From positions 1 through 51,774 of the forward strand of contig CAIYQO010000044.1 of the NCBI GenBank assembly GCA_903928345.1: a stretch of 51,774 bases of DNA, given 5' to 3'. Position numbers and translations under genes: made by a program. Origin of the DNA: an uncultured bacterium. Its GTDB lineage: Bacteria > Armatimonadota > Hebobacteria > CAIYQO01. Shown piece after piece: positions 43,347 to 51,774 of the stretch (positions are counted from its first letter, which is position 1; each line of letters begins with the position of its first letter). Below the pieces are notes generated by a model. That model saw nothing but the letters and a program-made list of their open reading frames with translations. It made no database searches and had not been told where the DNA came from.

Positions 43347-45536
43347 ATGGCGCCGACCGTGCATGAGTGGGAGTTTCCGTTGCCGCGTACGCATACCGGG
43401 ATGCTGCAGGGCAATGCCGTGCTGGGCACGATGATCTGGGGTGAGGGCGGCGTGCTGCGCGTCACCGTGGGACGGGCGGATTTCTGGGACCGCCGCGGGG
43501 GCATCCGCTGGAATGAGACGATGTCCTACGCCACCATCCGCGCCTGCCTGGAGCGGGGGGATCAGGAGACGTTGCAGCGCATCTTCCACGCCGGCGAACG
43601 CGCTCCCGGTGAACCCCCGTGGCCGAGTATCCTGCCCGTGGGGCGCCTCGAGCTGGACTTCGGCCCTGCGCGCCTTACCCGCGGCACGCTGAACATGGCC
43701 GACGGCACCGTGACGGTCTACCTCAACGCCGACGGCGCCGAACACATCGTCACCCTCGCCCTCGACATGGACGCCCCCGTGCTGGCGATCCGTCTGCCCG
43801 ACGGCTTGCCCGCGCCCGCGCTGCGCCCCGTGCCCGCGTGGGAGTACGTCGGCGAGTACCTGGGCAGCATCGCCTTCACCCCGCCGCGGCTGCTGGACGG
43901 CGCCCTCGCCGGCTGGGTGCAGACGCGCCCGGCGGACGGCCCGCTCTGCGTCGGCTACGCGTGTATAGACGGCGAAGTGCGCCTCGCCGCCGTCTACGGC
44001 GAGGAGGCGGACGCCGCCGCCGCGCTGACCGGCACGACCTTCGCCGCTACCCAGGCACGCGCCGCGGCGTGGTGGGCCGCCTACTGGACGCAGGTGCCCG
44101 CCGTGTCGATCCCCAACGAGCGGCTGCAATTCCTCTACGACTACGGCATGTACAAATTCGGCGGCCTCACCAACCCCACCGGCGTGCCCGCCACGCTGCA
44201 AGGGCCGTGGATCGAGGAGTACCAGTTGCCGCCGTGGAGCAGCGACTACCACTTCAACATCAACGTGCAGATGTGCTACTGGCCCGCCTTCCACGGCAAC
44301 CTGCTCAACCACCTGCTGCCCCTCTTCCGCTTGGTCGACGGCTGGACGGACACGCTGCGCCACAACGCGCACGTCTTTCTCGGCCTTGACGACGGGCGCA
44401 TGTTGCCGCACGCGGTGGACGACCGCGGGGTGACCATCGGCGGCTTCTGGGCAGGCTCACTGGACCACGGCTGTACCGCCTGGGTGGCGCAGATGATGTT
44501 CCGCTATTACCGCTACACGATGGACGTGGACTTCCTGCGCGACACGGCATACCCCTTCATGCAAGGCGCCGTCCGCGTATACCAGGGGATGCTGGAGGCC
44601 GACGGCGACCGCCTGACGCTGCCGGTGAGCGTGTCGCCGGAATATGTAACGAAGGAGACGCGCACGCCGTGGGGGCGCAACGCCAGCTTCCAGTTCGCCT
44701 GCCTGCACCGCCTGTGCGAGGACTTATGCGACGCCGCCGCCGCGCTGGGCGAGACGCCCGACCCGGCGTGGCAGGCAATCCGCGCCCACGCCCCCAAGGC
44801 GTGCACGATCGGTGCGCCAGGCGCGGAGCAGATCGCCATCTGGGAGGGCACGCCGTTGGAGGAGAGCCACCGGCACCACAGCCACCTGGCGGGCATCACC
44901 CCGTTCGACATCTTCGACCTGGACGACCCCGCGTGGCAGCCGATCATCGCGCGCAGCCTGGACGCGTGGATCTATCACGGGCCGGGCCTGTGGTCGGGCT
45001 GGTGCGTGCCGTGGGCGGCCATGTTGCACGAGCGCTTCGGGCAGGGCGGCGCCGCCGAGTTGCTGCTGGAATCGTGGGAGCGCGTCTTCACCAACAGTGG
45101 CCACGGCACGCTGCACGACGCGGACATCCCCGGCTTCACCCTCTTCGGGAAAGGCTACGCCGACAAGCACGCCTTCGCGGGGAATAAGGAAGTGATGCAG
45201 ATCGAGGCGGGTCTGGCGGCCACCGCGGCCATCCAGGAGATGCTGCTGCACACGCGGCGCGGGGTGACCCACGTCTTCCCCGCCGTGCCCACGCGCTGGC
45301 GCCGGGCCGCCTTCCAGGGGATGCGCACCGACGGCGCCTTCCTGATCAGCGCCGAACGGGAGGACTGGCGCACCGTCCGCGTGACGGTGGAGAGCCCGCA
45401 CGGCGGCACGCTGCGCCTCGCCAACCCCTGGCCCGCCACCCGCCTGACCCGCGGCGGGGAGACGACGACCCTCACCGGTGCCGTGCTGGAGATCCCCATG
45501 ACGGCGGGGGAGGTGCTGGTGCTAACGGAGGGCTAG
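43347..45536 (+). CDS. GH95-like alpha-L-fucosidase/galactosidase family protein
   Basis: A 729-residue protein without a signal peptide. GMLQGNAVLGTMIWGEGG, SSDYHFNINVQMCYWPAFHGN (Asn304 and Asn306 of the N-x-N pair), VSPEYVTKETRTPWGR (Glu432, candidate general acid), EESHRHHSHLAGITPFDIF and MQIEAGLAATAAIQEMLL fit the GH95 family. In characterised GH95 enzymes the last block reads QIDG with an Asp that activates the base Asn. Here it is Glu620 followed by Ala. Spacing of the blocks matches the family. A substrate other than fucosides is possible. The TAG stop interlocks with that of the convergent PAP2 gene. Confidence 0.82.
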   Translation: MAPTVHEWEFPLPRTHTGMLQGNAVLGTMIWGEGGVLRVTVGRADFWDRRGGIRWNETMSYATIRACLERGDQETLQRIFHAGERAPGEPPWPSILPVGRLELDFGPARLTRGTLNMADGTVTVYLNADGAEHIVTLALDMDAPVLAIRLPDGLPAPALRPVPAWEYVGEYLGSIAFTPPRLLDGALAGWVQTRPADGPLCVGYACIDGEVRLAAVYGEEADAAAALTGTTFAATQARAAAWWAAYWTQVPAVSIPNERLQFLYDYGMYKFGGLTNPTGVPATLQGPWIEEYQLPPWSSDYHFNINVQMCYWPAFHGNLLNHLLPLFRLVDGWTDTLRHNAHVFLGLDDGRMLPHAVDDRGVTIGGFWAGSLDHGCTAWVAQMMFRYYRYTMDVDFLRDTAYPFMQGAVRVYQGMLEADGDRLTLPVSVSPEYVTKETRTPWGRNASFQFACLHRLCEDLCDAAAALGETPDPAWQAIRAHAPKACTIGAPGAEQIAIWEGTPLEESHRHHSHLAGITPFDIFDLDDPAWQPIIARSLDAWIYHGPGLWSGWCVPWAAMLHERFGQGGAAELLLESWERVFTNSGHGTLHDADIPGFTLFGKGYADKHAFAGNKEVMQIEAGLAATAAIQEMLLHTRRGVTHVFPAVPTRWRRAAFQGMRTDGAFLISAEREDWRTVRVTVESPHGGTLRLANPWPATRLTRGGETTTLTGAVLEIPMTAGEVLVLTEG

Positions 45537-46252
45537 AACGCCACCCGCAACGAGGCGCCGTCGCTCGCAATCGTCCACGGCCCCTTTTGGGCGTTCCAGT
45601 GCAGCACCGCCCGGCCGGAGAGATACCCTACGGCGGCGCCGGCGAAGACGTCGGAGGCCCAGTGCGCGTCGTCGTGGATGCGCGCCAGTCCGGTGAGGGT
45701 GGCGAGGCCGTAGGCGACCGGGGCGACCCAACCCTTCTCATGGTACTCCCCGGCAATCACGGTCGCCACGGAAAAGGCGGAGGTGGTGTGCCCGGAGGGG
45801 AAGGACTGGTCGCTGCCGCTGGAGGACGGGCCGTCCCACACCCAGGGGCCGTCGCCCGAACTGGGCCGGTGGCGGTGCGCGACGAACTTCACCGTCGAGC
45901 TGATCGCCCCCGCCAGCACGAAACTCTCCACCCCCATCGCCCCCACGCGCGACAGGCGGTCGTCGTGGGTGGTGCGCCCCACCACGTAGCAGAGTGCCAG
46001 CGGCGGCAGCGTGAAGCGCCCGTCGCCCAGCGGGGTGACGACTTCGGCGATATCTTTCGTGGTGTTGCCGCGGTTGTGCTGGGCAAAGCGCTGCACGTCG
46101 GCATCCACGGCGAAGAGCCCGGCGGTGATCACCGCCGCAACCACCCCTTCGCGGAAGGTCGGCGCTGGAGTGGAAGGCAGCGGGTGCGGCACCGCGAGTA
46201 GCGGCAGCGCGGCGAGGAGCAGGGAAACCAGCAGCGTCAGGCGAGCAGACAT
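45533..46252 (-). CDS. PAP2-family membrane-associated phosphatase
   Basis: A 239-residue protein with a signal peptide or anchor (1-22). The three acid phosphatase motifs are present: KFVAHRHRP (KX6RP), SFPSGHTTSAF (PSGH) and ARIHDDAHWASDV (SRX5H variant, with Ala for Ser). PAP2 enzymes dephosphorylate lipid phosphates such as undecaprenyl diphosphate or phosphatidate on the periplasmic side. uppP lies 5 kb away, so there may be two enzymes for this step. Start 46252 was chosen at the Leu-rich segment; ATG 46264 overlapping the DUF486 gene is possible. Confidence 0.9.
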   Translation of the reverse strand: MSARLTLLVSLLLAALPLLAVPHPLPSTPAPTFREGVVAAVITAGLFAVDADVQRFAQHNRGNTTKDIAEVVTPLGDGRFTLPPLALCYVVGRTTHDDRLSRVGAMGVESFVLAGAISSTVKFVAHRHRPSSGDGPWVWDGPSSSGSDQSFPSGHTTSAFSVATVIAGEYHEKGWVAPVAYGLATLTGLARIHDDAHWASDVFAGAAVGYLSGRAVLHWNAQKGPWTIASDGASLRVAF

Positions 46253-46257
46253 GGGCG

Positions 46258-46587
46258 TTACCATTTCTTAAAGATGAATACCACGGCCAGCAGAATGCAG
46301 GCGAAGCCGGCGAGGTAATTCCACTTCATGGCTTCTTTCAGGTAGACGACGGAGAAGATGGCGAAGACGACCAGCGTGATAATTTCCTGGATCGTCTTTA
46401 ACTGCGCGGCGGAGAACTGCCCCGAGCCCAACCGGTTGGCGGGCACCTGGAAGCAGTATTCCACAAAGGCGATAAGCCAGCTAATCAGGATCACTTTCCA
46501 CAGATCGACGTGCTTGAAGCGCAGATGCCCGTACCAGGCGATGGTCATGAACACATTGGTGATGATGAGCAGGATGACGGTCCACAT
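46258..46587 (-). CDS. DUF486 small DMT-like membrane protein
   Basis: A 109-residue protein with four hydrophobic helices. WTVILLIITNVFMTIAWYGHLRF, WLIAFVEYCFQVPANRLG, QLKTIQEIITLVVFAIFS and WNYLAGFACILLAVVFIFKKW are characteristic of DUF486, a DMT-superfamily relative of small multidrug resistance proteins. Transport function is untested. It lies 21 bases after the metallo-hydrolase gene and just before PAP2 on the same strand. Confidence 0.93.
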   Translation of the reverse strand: MWTVILLIITNVFMTIAWYGHLRFKHVDLWKVILISWLIAFVEYCFQVPANRLGSGQFSAAQLKTIQEIITLVVFAIFSVVYLKEAMKWNYLAGFACILLAVVFIFKKW

Positions 46588-46608
46588 GGTCGGTGATGTT
46601 GCTCCGAA

Positions 46609-47181
46609 TCAGCGCAGAAATGGGTTGGCGCGGCGCTCCACCCCCAGCGTGGTCGCCGGGCCGTGGGCGGGATAGACCTGTACGGCATCGCCCAACGGCA
46701 GCAGGCGCGTGTGCAGGTAGCGGCGCTCCTGGTCGTAAGCGGCGGGGGTAGGCGTGCCGCCGATGGCGCCGGCAAAAAGGCAGTCCCCGGAAAAGACCAC
46801 GTCCTCCGCGTGATACGCCACCGAGCCGGCGGTGTGGCCGGGCAGGTGGATGACCCGCCAGCGCACGCGCCCGCAGGCTATCGTCTCGCCGCCCTCCAGC
46901 ACCACGTCGACGGGGGCCTGCAACAGGCGCAGGTCGTCGGCGTGCACGTAGACGGGCGCATCCAACTGCCCCTGCGCCTCCGCCAGCCCCTCGGTGTGGT
47001 CCCAGTGGCCGTGGGTGAGCACGATAGCGGTCACGCGCAGGTTGTATTCGGTCAGCGTGGCGAGGATTGCCGGGTCCCACCCGCCGGGATCGACGAAAAG
47101 CGCCTCGCGCTCCCCATCGCCCCACGCCAGGAAGCCGCGGATGGGATAACTGCCCAGGATGAAGGCGCGCACGTGGATCAC
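46609..47181 (-). CDS. Metallo-beta-lactamase-fold hydrolase, glyoxalase II-like
   Basis: A 190-residue protein from GTG 47181 (GGAGG nine bases upstream). The metal ligands are in VLTHGHWDHTEG (HxHxDH), LPGHTAGSVAY, VFSGDCLF and YPAHGPATT, giving a complete dinuclear site. Short single-domain members like this act on thioesters such as S-lactoylglutathione analogues, or on unknown substrates. Its GTG overlaps the TGA of the GH99-like gene (GTGA), so translation is coupled. Confidence 0.9.
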   Translation of the reverse strand: MIHVRAFILGSYPIRGFLAWGDGEREALFVDPGGWDPAILATLTEYNLRVTAIVLTHGHWDHTEGLAEAQGQLDAPVYVHADDLRLLQAPVDVVLEGGETIACGRVRWRVIHLPGHTAGSVAYHAEDVVFSGDCLFAGAIGGTPTPAAYDQERRYLHTRLLPLGDAVQVYPAHGPATTLGVERRANPFLR

Positions 47182-50100
47182 GGTTTCGCCTCCAGGGTCA
47201 CCGCGAAGAGGCACAGCTTTGCTTCGTCGGGCAGCACCAATGCGTCGGGGGTTTTTCCCGGGTCCAGCGGCACGCGGTAGGCGTAGACGGAGCCGGAGAG
47301 CAGGCGGTTGTCGCCTTTGGCCGCACGCAGGTAGCGCGTGGTGAAGAGCACCGGCTCGTCGTTTTCCGCGCTGCCGATCCAGGAGGAGATGTCGAGTGCC
47401 GTGCGTGCCTCGCTGCCGTCGGTATACCGCACCGTCACCAGCGCACCGGTGTGCATGGCGGTGGCGCAGGCGGCCAGGTGCAGCGCCACGGCGGGACGCG
47501 CCGGCAACGGGATGCGTTGCCCCTTCGCGCGCGCCAGTGGCGCCAGGCCGTCCTTCCACCACCCGAACAGGAAGACGGCGGGCGAGGGCGGTGCATCGGG
47601 CACCCCGTAACCCGCCGGATACCCGCATTCGGGGGTGTCGGCGTCGGGCAGGAACAATTCGGCGGGGAAGGCGTTGCCGCGCCCGTCCACGTCCGCGCGG
47701 TGCGCCGCCGTCTCGGTGGCGGCGGCAGAATCGTTGTACGCCGCAGTCAAGTCGACGGGCAGCATCCGCGCGGTGCGTACCAGCACCGGCACGCCGGCCG
47801 CGGAGGGCGCCAGCGGGTCGTCGCGCAGCGTCAAGGCGCCGTTCGGACCGGTCATGCCGAAGACGCACCGGAAGGGTCCCACCCCCGGCGGCGGCGTTAC
47901 GGGCACGGCGAGGGTGATCGCCCGTCCCGGCGCTACGGCATCCTTCACCGGCGCGTCGCCTTGCGCGTCGCGCACGGGATTGCCGTCCCACGTCAGCCAT
48001 TGCCAGGCCACATGCACCGTGCCCACGTCCCACATGCCGTTGCCCGCGTTACGCACGGTGACGGTCGCGTCCGCCGCGCCGTCCAGCGCGCCGGGCAGAT
48101 CGACGGCTACCACGGTATACGCTGCCGGAGGTTCGGCGGTGATCTCCACCTGGCGGCAAAGCACCGGCACGGAGGTTCCCGTCAGCATGCCAACAAGGCA
48201 CCATGTGCCCGGCTCGCGCGGCGCGGCGGGGGCGCGCCCCGCGAACACCGCCGCGCCGCCCACGGGCACCGGGGCGTCGAGGGTGAGGGCGCGGGTAAGG
48301 TCGTCCGACTTCCCCGACGGCGCCTGCCACTGCAGCGTGAGCGCGGTGCCTTCCGGCGTCCACGGGTGCGGACCGGGGTTGCGCAGGGTGAAGCGCACCG
48401 GCGCGGGCAGGCGCGCGCCCACCGTGCCCGGCACCTCGGCGGTGAGCACGTCCGGCGCGGCGCCGACGCCCACCAGGACCGGCAGGCGCAGCGTGGTGAG
48501 TGTTTTGGTGAGGAAGGGCAGCTCCATCAGCGGCGTCGCCTGGTGCTCCACGTCCACTTCCAGCATGTATTTGCCCGCGGGCAGCGGGCGGGGGTCGCCG
48601 GTGGGCAGGGTAAAGGCCACCCGGCCCGTGGTGAGCCCGAGCAGCAGCAGCGGCGCGTGGCCGCTCACCACCACACGCCGGTCGTTCACCAGGCGGTAGC
48701 TGACACGGTAACCCTCCGACGTAGTCAGGTCGCGCGGGAGAGCGTTCTTCAGCGTGAGTTCGACGGGATACACGGCGCCCGGGGTGAGGACCGACGGTAC
48801 ATTGGCGCCCAGCAGGCGCACGCCGCCAATATCGTCCGACGCCGTGTGTAGCGCGGCAAGGCGCGTGGCATCGATAAACGCGTGCCCGAAGGCACGCGTG
48901 GGGGCGATGGCGGTGCCCCCCGCGAAATCGTTCCAACTGCGCACCAGCACCAACGCCGGGTGGGCGGCCCGCACCTTCAGCCAGCCGTTGTCATACACCG
49001 CGCCGCCGCGGTAGGGCAGATAGTCCTTCCGGGCGACCACCCCGGGGGCGATGCACGCCACACTCAACGGCCCCGTGCCCAGATGCATCCCCGTCAGCGC
49101 GTCCCACCGGCAGATCGCCAGCACATCGGGTGCGGGGACATTCAGGGGATTCGCGCCGTCGAGCAGCCAGCCGATGGGATGCCCCGCGTGGGGCTGCACG
49201 TCGGCGACGAGCGGTAGCGGCGCGGCACCGTCCACCAGCACCGGCGCATGCGGCACGCCGCCGTCATCGGGCAGCAGCAGCCGATCCTGCGGGGGGACGC
49301 TGTCGTAGAAGTCGGTCAGCAGGTCATGCAACAGCGACGAGACTTCCGCATTCGGCAGCTTGACCTCGCCGGAGAGTTGCAGCACGGGGAAGAGCAGGGG
49401 GGTGGCCTGCACGCGGCCCGGTGCGGCGTCGCGCAGTTCCGCCAGGGCGGTGCAGAGCGCGCGCAGGCGCGCCTGGGTCGGCGCGCGCAGCGACGGGTTG
49501 ACCGGCAGCACCACGCCCAGCGCATCGAGACCCGCCGCGCGCATCTCGCGTAGTTCCTGCTGGTGATATGCGGGGGACTCCGGCGCGGCCCACGGGTCTG
49601 CACGGTGCAGCGGCGGGTACATCGGGGGGGTTGCCGGGGGGGACAGGCTGTACCACGCCGCCACAATCGGCACCTGCGGCGGGGCAAGCACGGTGGCGGT
49701 TTCGACCGGCAGCGGGAAGACCACCACACCGGAGGTGAGCCATTCCAGCCCGTCCAGAATGCCGTCCACCGTGGGGTCGGCGGCGGCCAGCGGCACGATA
49801 ATCTCCCCCGCGCCGGCGGGGCGCGGCTTCATCGACTGTAGAAAGACGGCGGTGCCCCACCCGCCGCGGCTCTTCACCGAAATGCCGTCGAGGGCGGTCG
49901 GCCAGCAAGCGATGCGGTCGGCATCGCCGTGCGGATAGACCGCCAGCGCCATGCGCAGGCACGGCAGGGGCGCGTTGGGGTCGAGGCGCACGGGGGGCGC
50001 CACACCGAGCAGCTCCCACGCCAGCCCCAGCTCCACCTGATACCCGCGGTCGGTGTCCGTATCCTTGTTCAGCGTGCCCAGCACCCGCGTGCCGCAGCGG

Positions 50101-50456
50101 ATGGTGCGCGGCTGCGACAGGTCGAACCACTGCGTTTGATCGCGCCACTCGCCGTGTTCCAGTCGCTGCACGGTCATGCCGCCGGCGGCACTCACCACCA
50201 CGCGCTGCACCCCCGCACCGGCGGGGTCGTCGGGGGTGAAATCCAGATACAGGGCCACCGCGTCGTCGAGCCACGGCTGACTGAGGGGCTCCGTCTGATC
50301 CCCCGTCACGTGGGGTTCGTCGATGTTGAAAGCCACGTAGAGCGCGGTGGGCGACCAGCACAGGTACGCCGCGGCACGCCGGGGCACCGCGGCGAGCGTC
50401 ATAGTGGCGCCGCACGCCAGGAGCAGCAACAGGAGGGTAAAACGCATAAGTGTCAC
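47178..50456 (-). CDS. Large secreted protein: CBM9-like, GH99/WbsX-like barrel and Ig-like domains
   Basis: A 1092-residue protein with a signal peptide (about 1-23, LLLLLLACGATMTLAA). Residues about 25-215 look like a CBM9/DOMON-type sandwich (YLCWSPTALYVAFNIDEPHV...WLDDAVALYLDF). Residues about 265-560 resemble GH99-like (WbsX) barrels (VPIVAAWYSLSP, AYHQQELREMRAAGLDALGVVL, VRSWNDFAGGTAIAPTRAFGHAFIDAT). About 560-900 has Ig-like repeats with an NPG/NAG pattern. The common NEW-x-EG active-site block is NDFAGG here, lacking the Glu, so catalysis is doubtful. GTG 50456 overlaps the DUF2007 stop; ATG 50447 is possible. Confidence 0.75.
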   Translation of the reverse strand: MTLMRFTLLLLLLACGATMTLAAVPRRAAAYLCWSPTALYVAFNIDEPHVTGDQTEPLSQPWLDDAVALYLDFTPDDPAGAGVQRVVVSAAGGMTVQRLEHGEWRDQTQWFDLSQPRTIRCGTRVLGTLNKDTDTDRGYQVELGLAWELLGVAPPVRLDPNAPLPCLRMALAVYPHGDADRIACWPTALDGISVKSRGGWGTAVFLQSMKPRPAGAGEIIVPLAAADPTVDGILDGLEWLTSGVVVFPLPVETATVLAPPQVPIVAAWYSLSPPATPPMYPPLHRADPWAAPESPAYHQQELREMRAAGLDALGVVLPVNPSLRAPTQARLRALCTALAELRDAAPGRVQATPLLFPVLQLSGEVKLPNAEVSSLLHDLLTDFYDSVPPQDRLLLPDDGGVPHAPVLVDGAAPLPLVADVQPHAGHPIGWLLDGANPLNVPAPDVLAICRWDALTGMHLGTGPLSVACIAPGVVARKDYLPYRGGAVYDNGWLKVRAAHPALVLVRSWNDFAGGTAIAPTRAFGHAFIDATRLAALHTASDDIGGVRLLGANVPSVLTPGAVYPVELTLKNALPRDLTTSEGYRVSYRLVNDRRVVVSGHAPLLLLGLTTGRVAFTLPTGDPRPLPAGKYMLEVDVEHQATPLMELPFLTKTLTTLRLPVLVGVGAAPDVLTAEVPGTVGARLPAPVRFTLRNPGPHPWTPEGTALTLQWQAPSGKSDDLTRALTLDAPVPVGGAAVFAGRAPAAPREPGTWCLVGMLTGTSVPVLCRQVEITAEPPAAYTVVAVDLPGALDGAADATVTVRNAGNGMWDVGTVHVAWQWLTWDGNPVRDAQGDAPVKDAVAPGRAITLAVPVTPPPGVGPFRCVFGMTGPNGALTLRDDPLAPSAAGVPVLVRTARMLPVDLTAAYNDSAAATETAAHRADVDGRGNAFPAELFLPDADTPECGYPAGYGVPDAPPSPAVFLFGWWKDGLAPLARAKGQRIPLPARPAVALHLAACATAMHTGALVTVRYTDGSEARTALDISSWIGSAENDEPVLFTTRYLRAAKGDNRLLSGSVYAYRVPLDPGKTPDALVLPDEAKLCLFAVTLEAKP

Positions 50457-50755
50457 GCCGAGGGGGTGTCTTTGCCGTCGTCGATGTCGGGCTTTTCGTC
50501 AGGCTTTTCGCCGGCCAGCTCGCCGGAGGCTTCCTCCGCGGCGTAGGCATCCAGCAGCTCCCGCGCGCGGTCGGCATCCGCGGCGCGCACCAGCAGCACG
50601 CTGTGCAGGGTATCGTAGGTGATGCCGGCAAAGATCTCCGATTCCCGCACCTGCTCCATCACATCGATGCCCGCTTCTTCCAGCAACTCGCGATGCAGCA
50701 ACGCGTCGATCTCCGACTCTGCCCCATACACCGCCACCAGCTCGTCTTCCGCCAT
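50453..50755 (-). CDS. DUF2007 putative signal-transducing protein
   Basis: A 100-residue protein from ATG 50755 with AAGGGGGG upstream. LVAVYGAESEIDALLHRELLEEAGIDVMEQ, YDTLHSVLLVRAADADRARELLDAY is the DUF2007 ferredoxin-like fold, usually linked to nitrogen or stress signalling without proof. The acidic tail EKPDEKPDIDDGKD is probably disordered. It is first in an operon continuing through the GH99-like, metallo-hydrolase, DUF486 and PAP2 genes; its TGA overlaps the next GTG. Confidence 0.85.
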   Translation of the reverse strand: MAEDELVAVYGAESEIDALLHRELLEEAGIDVMEQVRESEIFAGITYDTLHSVLLVRAADADRARELLDAYAAEEASGELAGEKPDEKPDIDDGKDTPSA

Positions 50756-50778
50756 GCCGGCCCCCCTTCTACACACAG

Positions 50779-50807
50779 AGTATACCGGACGGACAGGTGG
50801 GCGTAAA
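50779..50807 (-). promoter_or_regulatory. Promoter of the DUF2007 operon
   Basis: On the minus strand TTTACG (50802-50807) and TATACT (50779-50784) are 17 bases apart. The -10 context CCGGTATACTCTG is the same as at 10522. The start codon lies 23 bases downstream. Confidence 0.6.
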
Positions 50808-50947
50808 GGCGCAACGTGGAGTATCTGCACTCATGTGGGCCGCGTATCGGAGAGGCTGGCGGAGAATCGTATCGCCACGCGCCCATGGCGTCGCAGTCAA
50901 CTGCGCCGCATACGCAGCGTACCCCGATAGCCGCGATGCCCCCCCGT

Positions 50948-51688
50948 TTACTTTTCGCCTTCACCGGCCTGGTAGGCGGCTTGCACCATCATGGCGTCGT
51001 GGGTGGTGCGGGTGAGGTGCGGGTTGACGCGGATGGGGGTGCGCCATTCGCTGGAGATGGTGGGCAGGATGGCGTATTCGAGCACGCGGACGAGTTCGGT
51101 GTCGAAGTGCTGGCCCGACTCGGAGCGGATGATCGCCATCGCCTCTTCGTCGGTCAGGCCGGCGCGGTAGGCGCGGTCGGCAGTGAGCGCTTCGAAGGCG
51201 TCGGACAGGTACAGAATGCGCGCCAGGAAGGGGATGCCCTCCGCGCGCAGGCTGTCGGGGTAGCCGCTGCCGTCCCAGCGTTCGTGATGCGCGCGCACGA
51301 TCTTGGCGATATAGTCGAGGTCAGTGATCTCGCCGACGATCTCCGCGCCGATCACCGGGTGCTGCTTCATGATCTCCCACTCCGCCTCACTCAGCTTGCC
51401 GGGCTTCAGCAGCACCGTTTCCGGGATGCCGATTTTGCCCACGTCGTGCATCATGCCGGCGAGGCGCAACGCGAAGATGTCGGTATTCGTCAGGTTCAAC
51501 GCGTTGGCGAACTGCATCGCCAGGTAGGCGACCTTCTGCGAATGCCCGGCGGTGTAGGGGTCCTTCGCTTCGATGGCCGCCGAGAGGGCCTGCACCGTCT
51601 GGAAAAGCAGCTCCTCTACGCGTTGTTCGCGCAACTGCTGTCGCCGCTTACCCTCTGCATCCCCGCTTTGCTCACCCGTCCTGGCCAT
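50948..51688 (-). CDS. HD-GYP cyclic-di-GMP phosphodiesterase
   Basis: A 246-residue protein from ATG 51688. Residues about 20-230 form an HD-GYP domain: AIEAKDPYTAGHSQKVAYLA, AGMMHDVGKIGIPETVLLKPGKL, MKQHPVIGAEIV, IVRAHHERWDGSGYPDSLRAEGIPFLARILYLSDAFEALTADRAYR. The HD and GYP signatures are intact, so c-di-GMP hydrolysis is likely. GTG 51721 is another possible start, and the frame stays open to the window edge with no other start codon, so an upstream sensory domain beyond the window cannot be excluded. No ribosome site settles the matter. Confidence 0.9.
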   Translation of the reverse strand: MARTGEQSGDAEGKRRQQLREQRVEELLFQTVQALSAAIEAKDPYTAGHSQKVAYLAMQFANALNLTNTDIFALRLAGMMHDVGKIGIPETVLLKPGKLSEAEWEIMKQHPVIGAEIVGEITDLDYIAKIVRAHHERWDGSGYPDSLRAEGIPFLARILYLSDAFEALTADRAYRAGLTDEEAMAIIRSESGQHFDTELVRVLEYAILPTISSEWRTPIRVNPHLTRTTHDAMMVQAAYQAGEGEK

Positions 51689-51774
51689 CCGGCATGACAG
51701 CGGGGTGTCACTCAGGTACACTGAGGGACATCTTGTTTGAAAGGTCGGGGAGAAGGGGTGTGCGTGGAGGCCGG

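Overview
This window looks like chromosome from a high-GC, diderm bacterium, most likely of the Armatimonadota or a similar deep-branching lineage. That is an inference. It rests on the DUF1559/H-X-DG type prepilin at the left edge ([17 protein letters not shown] followed by [19 protein letters not shown]), on LPS-assembly genes (Kdo transferase, MsbA-like exporter) that imply an outer membrane, on an HspR/HAIR heat-shock operon, and on large secreted glycosidase-like proteins. No rRNA, tRNA, prophage or CRISPR was seen, and nothing marks the window as a large island.

Layout. 1-3.1 kb: a truncated prepilin gene facing left, then a coupled TonB-like and SUMF1/FGE-like pair ending in a good terminator. 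3.2-7.3 kb: a giant DUF2339 membrane protein with six internal repeats. 7.4-10.5 kb (minus strand): RsmC-like methyltransferase, orphan CdiI-like protein, solitary DNA methyltransferase, EamA-like transporter. 10.7-18.1 kb: heat-shock operon dnaK-hsp20-dnaJ-hspR-vapB-vapC-clpC, behind a sigma70-like promoter overlapped by a HAIR operator, with a toxin-antitoxin pair apparently inserted between hspR and clpC. 18.3-23 kb: radA facing kdtA and an msbA-like gene. 23.5-30.5 kb: SUI1, nadB, an HDOD regulator coupled to mgtC, a SIMPL protein and a soluble GAF-PAS histidine kinase. 30.6-34.3 kb: a heterodimeric ABC exporter with one degenerate ATP site. 34.4-35.9 kb: comEA broken by one base, and a GyrI-like protein. 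36-45.5 kb: a secreted glycosidase-like protein, uppP with a C-terminal extension, an MgtE-like protein and a GH95-like enzyme. 45.5-51.7 kb (minus strand): PAP2, DUF486, metallo-hydrolase, GH99-like secreted protein and DUF2007 in one tight operon, then an HD-GYP phosphodiesterase.

The most striking non-coding feature is the density of inverted repeats at gene boundaries. Several unrelated families occur: 7-base-period tandem repeats folded back as hairpins, REP-like palindromes built on GGGACTG, GC-rich hairpins with a CTAC/GTAG loop, long near-perfect inverted repeats, and a 297-bp MITE-like element flanked by 11-bp direct repeats. The best candidates for follow-up are that element, the scar-like direct repeats flanking vapBC inside the HspR operon, the six-repeat DUF2339 protein, and the heptamer-hairpin class.
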